Source of the DNA: Pseudomonas sp. BGI-2
GTDB lineage: Bacteria; Pseudomonadota; Gammaproteobacteria; Pseudomonadales; Pseudomonadaceae
Assembly: GCF_004310295.1 (NCBI RefSeq)
Contig: NZ_SISB01000033.1
Location: 1 to 64,000, forward strand
DNA length: 64,000 bases
Direction of reading: 5' to 3'
Within the stretch, counting starts at the first letter, position 1, and every line of letters starts with the position of its first letter. The position numbers were made by a program, and so were the translations under genes. The notes beneath the pieces were generated by a model. That model did not search any database. It was given only the letters and a program-made list of their open reading frames with translations, and was not told the origin of the DNA. Positions 59,439 to 64,000 of the stretch are shown piece by piece.

Positions 59439-61030
59439 CTCAACGGTTACTTCAACTTGATCAAGTGTCGTACAACCTGCCCGATGGGCGCGTTCTGTTC
59501 GATCACTTGAATCACACCTTCAACTCCAGGGCCACCGGCATCGTCGGTGCCAATGGCTGTGGCAAGTCCTTGCTTGGCGGCCTCCTGGCGGGTGAACAAC
59601 GCCCCAGCAGCGGCATCGTCCGCCGCGAAGGTCAGGTATACACCGTGGCGCAGTTATTGGAGCCCGAGCGCTATCCCACCGTTGCCGCGTTGGCAGGTGT
59701 CGATCTTATTTTGGCGGCGCTGGATCGCATTGCCCAGGGTAGCGTTGACGATGAGGACCATGCGCTGGCGGTCGATCAATGGGATTGCGCCACACGCCTT
59801 GAGGCGGAGCTGGAGAAGATCGGCCTGGGCCATTTGAATACCGACTCGCACACCGACGTCCTCAGTGGGGGCGAGCGGCAACGGGTCGCGCTGCTGGGGG
59901 CGTGGTTGTCTCGGGCCGACTGGCTCATTCTGGATGAGCCCAGCAACCACCTGGATATTGATCAGCAGCATAAGCTCGCGCAGCAGATCGATCGCTGGTC
60001 CAACGGTCTGGTGTTGATCAGTCACGACCGCGGCCTTTTGGAACACATGAGCGAAATCGTCGAGCTTTCACCTTTGGGGCTGGCGGCTTATGGCGGCAAC
60101 TACAGTCAGTATGCGGCGGCGCGCGAGCAGGAGCAGCAGTCGTTCCAGTCGGCATTGCAAGGAGAGCGGGCACAGGCCAAGCGCGAGCAACGTGAGATGG
60201 CTGTGCAGATGGAGCGTCAGCAACGGCGTAATGCGCGTGGTGACCGTCAGGCCCGCGACGGCAATCAAACCAAACTGATCACCAATGCGCAGAAAGAGCG
60301 CAGTGAAAACAGTCAGGGAAAATTGCGCCTCAATCAACAGGTGGCCCGGGAGCAGCAACAACAACGTATCGCCGAGGCCCGTGCGCGGTGTGCGCCGGAC
60401 ATTCAACGCATGATGCTGTCTCCGGAAAGTGTAGTGCCTAATGGCAAGCTGATTGTGCAGCTCAACGACGTCATTCTCCCGTTCGGTTACGCGGCGCCGG
60501 TCAATCTGACGCTGACGGGGCCTATGCGCATGGCAATCCTGGGCGCCAACGGCAGCGGCAAGTCGACCCTGTTGCGAGTGATCGCCGGCCAACTGCCGGT
60601 GCGCGAAGGCGAACTCATCCGCAGTTGCCATGTCGGCTGGCTGGATCAACACGCCGGATTACAGCACCCCGAACGTACGGCGGTGCAATGGCTCTATGAG
60701 AGCAATCCGGAGTTGCCCGAAGCCGAGGCGCGAACGCGGTTGGCGCAGATGGGTATTGATGCGGATCGAGCGACGCTCAACACCTGTCAGTTGAGTGGTG
60801 GCGAACGCCTGAAAATAGCCTTGGCGGCGCAGTTGTATGCACAGCGGCCACCGCAGTTACTGTTGCTCGACGAGCCGGACAACCATTTGGATTTGCCCAG
60901 TAAAGTGGCGCTGGAGCAGATGCTCAATCAGTACCGGGGCGCATTGATCGTCGTTTCTCACGACAACGCTTTTTTACAGGCCATTCATCTGGATGCCGAG
61001 TTTCATCTGAGCAGTCAGAGACCGTCATGA
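59435..61030 (+). CDS. ABC-F family ATPase (possible ribosome-protection self-resistance)
   Basis: 531 residues, two ABC ATPase domains in tandem and no membrane segment. Domain 1: GANGCGKS, LSGGERQRV, LILDEPSNHLD. Linker about residues 215-320, very rich in Gln/Arg/Glu. Domain 2: GANGSGKST, LSGGERLKI, LLLDEPDNHLD. This is the ABC-F layout (translation factors and antibiotic-resistance proteins), not a transporter. The ATG overlaps the PPTase stop, making it the last gene of the operon. Similar roughly 530-aa ABC-F proteins also occur as ordinary chromosomal genes in Pseudomonas, so it may be a recruited copy. Lankacidins act at the ribosomal peptidyl transferase centre, which makes protection of the ribosome a coherent role. 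Confidence 0.82.
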   Translation: MTQRLLQLDQVSYNLPDGRVLFDHLNHTFNSRATGIVGANGCGKSLLGGLLAGEQRPSSGIVRREGQVYTVAQLLEPERYPTVAALAGVDLILAALDRIAQGSVDDEDHALAVDQWDCATRLEAELEKIGLGHLNTDSHTDVLSGGERQRVALLGAWLSRADWLILDEPSNHLDIDQQHKLAQQIDRWSNGLVLISHDRGLLEHMSEIVELSPLGLAAYGGNYSQYAAAREQEQQSFQSALQGERAQAKREQREMAVQMERQQRRNARGDRQARDGNQTKLITNAQKERSENSQGKLRLNQQVAREQQQQRIAEARARCAPDIQRMMLSPESVVPNGKLIVQLNDVILPFGYAAPVNLTLTGPMRMAILGANGSGKSTLLRVIAGQLPVREGELIRSCHVGWLDQHAGLQHPERTAVQWLYESNPELPEAEARTRLAQMGIDADRATLNTCQLSGGERLKIALAAQLYAQRPPQLLLLDEPDNHLDLPSKVALEQMLNQYRGALIVVSHDNAFLQAIHLDAEFHLSSQRPS

Positions 61031-61117
61031 GGGGGGCGATGGGGAGGGAGTTAACTGGCAAGCCCCCTCGCCACAGGCAAGCCACATCAACACAAAAGTC
61101 CTTTCATGTTTAGGACT

Positions 61118-61150
61118 GAGATAAACCCCAAGGGGTGAGCGAGATAAACC
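61118..61150. repeat. Short direct repeat in the cluster/prophage gap
   Basis: GAGATAAACC occurs at 61118-61127 and again at 61141-61150. The 202-base gap 61031-61232 between two convergent genes holds no reading frame I would support. It must contain the junction between the polyketide operon and the Mu-like DNA. Confidence 0.4.
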
Positions 61151-61224
61151 TGGGCTACTCCGGGATAGGCTGGCATAGATTGGGATGGTTTGTGAAATAG
61201 CGTTGCAGCCCGTGCAATAAGAGA

Positions 61225-61254
61225 CGCCCCGCTTAGTCGTCATCCAGCGGGGCG
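61225..61254 (-). terminator. Probable terminator at the end of mor
   Basis: Read on the minus strand, CGCCCCGCT pairs with AGCGGGGCG around a 12-base loop that contains the mor stop codon, followed by TCTCTTATT. It fits the end of an early phage transcript. Confidence 0.6.
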
Positions 61255-61595
61255 AACATGTCAACCTGACGGCGGGCAATCTCATCCTTTCGGACTGCCT
61301 TGACGATCTTGTAGATCCACTGGAGCGACACGGCGTACTTACGCGCCAGATCGCTATGGTTGGTGCCATTGAAGTCGTCGAAGATCTGGCGATCACGACG
61401 GCTCAACTTGACCGAGAGCCCCATCGGGAAATACAGGTTCTGGCCGCCCCAGTGCGCCGCCATGCGGTCAGAGACTTCCTGAGCAACATGGCGAGCGGCG
61501 GCTTCCTCCATCGACACCAGCTCTACGAGCGCGACCGCAATGTGTTCGGTGAGATCCGTCAGCAGTTCGGGGCCTTTGCTTCTGAACTCTGTCAT
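61233..61595 (-). CDS. mor: Mor-family transcription activator (Mu-like phage)
   Basis: 120 residues. N-terminal dimerisation part (LLTDLTEHIAVALVELVSMEE..., HWGGQNLYFPMG) and C-terminal helix-turn-helix (HSDLARKYAVSLQWIYKIVKAVRKDE), the Mor/C family that switches Mu from early to middle transcription. Length is close to Mu Mor (129). It is translationally coupled to the GemA gene. Its target middle promoter would normally lie immediately downstream, at about 61030-61230, but no middle or late phage gene follows there. Confidence 0.88.
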   Translation of the reverse strand: MTEFRSKGPELLTDLTEHIAVALVELVSMEEAAARHVAQEVSDRMAAHWGGQNLYFPMGLSVKLSRRDRQIFDDFNGTNHSDLARKYAVSLQWIYKIVKAVRKDEIARRQVDMFAPLDDD

Positions 61596-62059
61596 ACACC
61601 CTCCTGTGCGGCGGCCGGGGCCAGCTCAATACGTTGCTGCCATTGCTTCAGACTTTCGATGACGCGACTGGCCTGCGAACCCTTGAGCCATTGCAACGCG
61701 GCAACGCCGGTCATGTTCAGAACGAACTTCGCCAGCGCCTCCTCGGACGGATCGCGCACCGCACCGAGGCCGTGGAGAGTGAGCCACAACGACCGAATCT
61801 TCCGCGACTGCCCGTCGTCCGCCTTCGGGCGTTTCTGCCCCTTTATTGGACGAACCGTAAACCCGCGCTGCTTGAGTTGTTCCAAAACCCGTTGCAGGTT
61901 TGGAACGCTCAAGTCAGCGGAGGACGTCGCGCCGTCCAATCCCGTCATGCTGGCCAACATCAGGCGGAAAGTGTCGTCATCCATGCGCAGATCGCGCCGG
62001 GCAACGTGGATCAGCTTGATCAAAGACAGCCGGGCTGGGTTGGCAGGCGCTTTTTTCAC
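61592..62059 (-). CDS. GemA/gp16-like regulatory protein (Mu-like phage)
   Basis: 155 residues of the DUF1018/gp16 family: NPARLSLIKLIHVARRDLRMDDDTFRLML, then VLEQLKQRGFTV and QSRKIRSLWLTLHGLGAVRD. In Mu, GemA is an early regulator affecting host gene expression and DNA supercoiling. The start is taken as the GTG at 62059 (VKKAPANP), because GGGAGG lies at ideal distance and the GTG overlaps the stop of the upstream gene. The frame opens earlier, at 62140, but within that gene. Confidence 0.85.
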   Translation of the reverse strand: MKKAPANPARLSLIKLIHVARRDLRMDDDTFRLMLASMTGLDGATSSADLSVPNLQRVLEQLKQRGFTVRPIKGQKRPKADDGQSRKIRSLWLTLHGLGAVRDPSEEALAKFVLNMTGVAALQWLKGSQASRVIESLKQWQQRIELAPAAAQEGV

Positions 62060-62241
62060 CTGGTACCTCCCGGCCGCGAGCGCGTGCCGTCTTGCCGCTC
62101 GTTCCGCGTCGCGTGGATCTGCTGACGGATCTTGCTGCATTTAACGTGGTTGCCGATGACGCGAGGCCGTTGGCACTGATCGCAGACTGCCTGGAACTCC
62201 AACACCCCGGACGTGAGTTTTCCTGTGCTTGTAGAGGTCAT
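62056..62241 (-). CDS. Small zinc-ribbon-like phage protein
   Basis: 61 residues. CDQCQ followed 13 residues later by KCSK could be part of a zinc site. A strong GGAGGAG lies 7 bases before the ATG at 62241. It is coupled to gemA by a 4-base overlap. Small proteins of this kind are common just before gemA in Pseudomonas Mu-like phages; function unknown. Confidence 0.65.
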   Translation of the reverse strand: MTSTSTGKLTSGVLEFQAVCDQCQRPRVIGNHVKCSKIRQQIHATRNERQDGTRSRPGGTR

Positions 62242-62243
62242 AG

Positions 62244-62768
62244 TCAAGCTCCTCCGTGCGCAATGTCTGGCGCTGTAAGCTCCTCGACAACAAACCATGT
62301 TTCTGGATCGAGTGGCACTCGGCCGCAGGCACTTAGAAGCTCTCCGTTCTCCCCCCGATGAGCCCAACCGATGCAGCTTTCGTCAGTTGCATAGCGCAAC
62401 TTCACGGTTGTGCCATACGGAAAAAAGGTCGGCGACCGTGACTGCTTCATCGAGCTTGTTTTCGGTAGGCTATAGACGGGAGCCGCATTCAAGAATTCTC
62501 TCCACGCCCCTTTCCACGACGGCTGGAAGAACTCGCGGTCGTATTTCGCCACGGCGCGTATCATTTCGTCTGTTGGTTCGACTGGAACAACCTTCCAGCC
62601 GGCAGGCACCTCGTTCGGTTTGGTGAGGATGGCCCGCAGTTCCTGCCCGGCTTTAACCCATTCCCCAGCGTAATGGTCACCAGCGCCAAGATATTTCTCT
62701 AGGATCGCTCGTGGCACACTTACCGTTTCGACGGACTCAATCGTCGGCGACTGTTTGCTGTCATTCAT
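62244..62768 (-). CDS. Hypothetical Mu-like phage early protein
   Basis: 174 residues (MNDSKQSPTIESVETVSVPR...). The first half has helices (AILEKYLGAGDHYAGEWVKAGQELRAIL) and the segment PTDEMIRAVAKYDREF seen in many phage-encoded unknown proteins; the C-terminal part has CIGWAHRGENGELL. GAGGAGG stands 6 bases before the ATG at 62768. Two bases separate it from the next gene, so it belongs to the early operon. No function assigned. Confidence 0.65.
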   Translation of the reverse strand: MNDSKQSPTIESVETVSVPRAILEKYLGAGDHYAGEWVKAGQELRAILTKPNEVPAGWKVVPVEPTDEMIRAVAKYDREFFQPSWKGAWREFLNAAPVYSLPKTSSMKQSRSPTFFPYGTTVKLRYATDESCIGWAHRGENGELLSACGRVPLDPETWFVVEELTAPDIAHGGA

Positions 62769-62769
62769 T

Positions 62770-63042
62770 TCAGACCTCCTCATCGGCGATTTGAAGAATT
62801 TCCAGCGGGAACTTGCGAAACAGATCAAGGGCCGTTGCTGCGCCGGCTTGGAACCCTTTCCGCTCGTCTCCCACTAGTTCGGAATAGCTGCCGTCCGGGA
62901 GTCGAAGTTGTAGGCCCACGTCGTCCATCGCGTTCACGATCATTTCCAGCTGTTTTATCCGAACCGCGTGCCATTCCTGCGGCGAGCTGAGGATCTGTAT
63001 GGCCTCTGGATCGTAAACATCTGCCTGAAGTTGTTGAGACAT
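62770..63042 (-). CDS. Hypothetical Mu-like phage early protein
   Basis: 90 residues (MSQQLQADVYDPEAIQILSSPQEW...), predicted soluble and mostly helical. GGGGGTG lies just before the ATG at 63042, and the start nearly touches the stop of the DUF3164 gene. I do not recognise a family. Confidence 0.6.
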   Translation of the reverse strand: MSQQLQADVYDPEAIQILSSPQEWHAVRIKQLEMIVNAMDDVGLQLRLPDGSYSELVGDERKGFQAGAATALDLFRKFPLEILQIADEEV

Positions 63043-63043
63043 A

Positions 63044-63670
63044 TCACACCCCCGCCAAATCAAGTGGGATGGCTTCGTACCGGTCGGTATCCCCAACGCG
63101 CTTGTAAAACCGGATATAGCTCCGGCTGCCCGCCACCTGGATCGCATCGCCTATAGCTTCCATAGCCTTTTTCCAGCGCGGGTCATCAATCTCGTGCCGG
63201 CGTAGCGACAGGATCCGCGCCGTCCGCAGCTCGCCGTTGCGGTCGGCCCGAAACGCGTCATTGATAAGCACTCGGACGCCGGGGTGAGAGTTGGCCGTCC
63301 ACTCATGGGCGCACTCATCGAGCAGCGCTTTGGCGGACTGAAGATGTTCATTGAACTCAATCTGATCCTGGTTGGCGCGCATCAGTTTGTAGCGGCCGTC
63401 ATAACTGATCAGGGTCAGATTGCCCTTCGTTCCACGCGACACAACGCCGTACTGTTCTTTGCTGATCTGTTCCAGCGCATCGATATCGCCAAACACGCGC
63501 TCTTTGAAGTTGAGCAACATCGCGCTGATGGTCATCGCCTGGTCGATGGCTTCCGTTACCAACTTGTCGCGTAACAAATCCGTGGGCTTGATGGACGCCT
63601 CAGGCACCAGACGCCCGAGGGCGTCGACGCGGTAACCGGGCGGGACTTGCAGAATGTCATTGGTGGTCAT
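63044..63670 (-). CDS. DUF3164 family Mu-like phage protein
   Basis: 208 residues: VPPGYRVDALGRLVPEASI near the start, then KDQYG-like and GRYKLMRANQDQIEFNEHLQSAKALLDEC, typical of the DUF3164 proteins encoded in the early region of Mu-like phages between the transposition genes and gemA. Exact role unknown. It overlaps the next upstream gene by 14 bases. Confidence 0.82.
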   Translation of the reverse strand: MTTNDILQVPPGYRVDALGRLVPEASIKPTDLLRDKLVTEAIDQAMTISAMLLNFKERVFGDIDALEQISKEQYGVVSRGTKGNLTLISYDGRYKLMRANQDQIEFNEHLQSAKALLDECAHEWTANSHPGVRVLINDAFRADRNGELRTARILSLRRHEIDDPRWKKAMEAIGDAIQVAGSRSYIRFYKRVGDTDRYEAIPLDLAGV

Positions 63671-63998
63671 TGGTTTTACCCTCCAGAATTTGGCGGAGCT
63701 GTTGCGCAGCGCGCCGGCAAGTTTCCTCAGCGCCCAGACCGCTGACCTGTAGAGCCAAGCGCTCTGCGCCGCCGGCCTTGTCGTAAACGGTGACTACCCA
63801 ATCGCTGATCCGGTTGTAGCCAATCTCCAGCCACAAGAACGGCATCACCGCGAGGGCTTGGTCAAAGGCGTCCAACAGCTCGGCCTGCCGAACAACGCGC
63901 TCCCCGGTGCGAACATCCAGCGAGATCAGTGCCCGCCGGAGATGGCGGTCGGCGTCGTGAAACCGTTTTTCTGCTATTGCGGCGCTGGCCGACGACAA
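63657..63998 (-). CDS. Hypothetical Mu-like phage early protein (5' end uncertain at window edge)
   Basis: At least 113 residues. It contains EIGYNRISDWVVTVYDKAGG and EETCRRAAQQLRQILEGK, soluble with a helical C-terminus. The frame is open to the last bases of the window, where a TTG at 63998 could be the start, but the true start is more likely outside. Family unknown; its place in the early operon suggests a phage replication or regulatory accessory protein. Confidence 0.55.
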   Translation of the reverse strand: MSSASAAIAEKRFHDADRHLRRALISLDVRTGERVVRQAELLDAFDQALAVMPFLWLEIGYNRISDWVVTVYDKAGGAERLALQVSGLGAEETCRRAAQQLRQILEGKTNDHQ

Positions 63999-64000
63999 AT

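Noticed and set aside
34302..61030. Mupirocin-, rhizoxin- or kalimantacin-type cluster
   Set aside because: Those Pseudomonas trans-AT clusters are larger and the HMG-CoA-synthase (beta-branching) cassettes, ERs or extra NRPS modules expected for them are missing here. The flavin oxidase and split DH are better explained by the lankacidin type.
1..64000. CRISPR arrays, tRNA or rRNA genes
   Set aside because: No regularly spaced repeats or cloverleaf/rRNA-like sequence were seen. All repeats found are REP/REPIN types or short boxes.

Overview
The window looks like a chromosomal segment of a fluorescent-group Pseudomonas. Housekeeping genes have that genus's typical order and sequence (DUF1853-nadK-phosphoesterase-rhomboid-YeaC-DUF2797-pepN; sbcD-sbcC-GST), and intergenic gaps carry Pseudomonas-type REP/REPIN hairpins. 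No rRNA, tRNA or CRISPR array was seen.

Layout. 1-105: the last codons of a probable IS110-type transposase. 192-7764: core genes, ending with aminopeptidase N. 8079-11565: a secreted YCF48-type propeller protein and an RND/MMPL transporter. 11645-16351: one giant minus-strand protein of the toxin-like (DUF6543/dermonecrotic-toxin-like) type. 16554-23442: a sugar-acid catabolic locus (FadR-type regulator, L-arabinonate-type dehydratase, MFS transporter, AraD1/FAH-fold enzyme, 2,5-dioxovalerate-type dehydrogenase). 23658-26369: DUF5629, a periplasmic lactonase-fold protein and four very small exported or membrane proteins. 26537-32012: GST, SbcC and SbcD on the minus strand. 32271-32515: only the 3' end of what looks like batD.

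32518-61030 is the centrepiece: a roughly 28.5 kb trans-AT polyketide cluster. It has a divergent DHA2 efflux pump, then a collinear tightly spaced operon: NRPS-PKS hybrid (C-A-carrier-KS), free-standing dehydratase, PKS (KR-MT-ACP-ACP-KS-DH), discrete malonyl-type AT, FAD amine-oxidase-like protein, isochorismatase-fold protein, PKS (KR-ACP-ACP-KS-KR-ACP-KS), PKS (KS-ACP-TE), Sfp/EntD-type phosphopantetheinyl transferase and an ABC-F ATPase. Gene content, gene order, the five AT-less KS domains and a glycine-like adenylation code parallel the lankacidin (lkc) pathway of Streptomyces rochei as I remember it. The likely chemistry is therefore a glycine-primed, partly iterative polyketide whose macrocycle is closed by an amide oxidase. 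The ABC-F protein would fit self-protection against a ribosome-targeting product. The lkc assignment is inference from architecture and cannot be confirmed here by alignment.

61233-64000 (minus strand) is the early region of a Mu-like transposable prophage, read toward the cluster: an unknown protein, DUF3164, three small proteins, GemA/gp16 and Mor. It ends at Mor, where late phage genes would be expected, and the polyketide cluster begins there instead. The cluster is thus bounded by a truncated chromosomal gene on one side and a Mu-like early region on the other, which suggests that it arrived by horizontal transfer, possibly on or with a Mu-like element.
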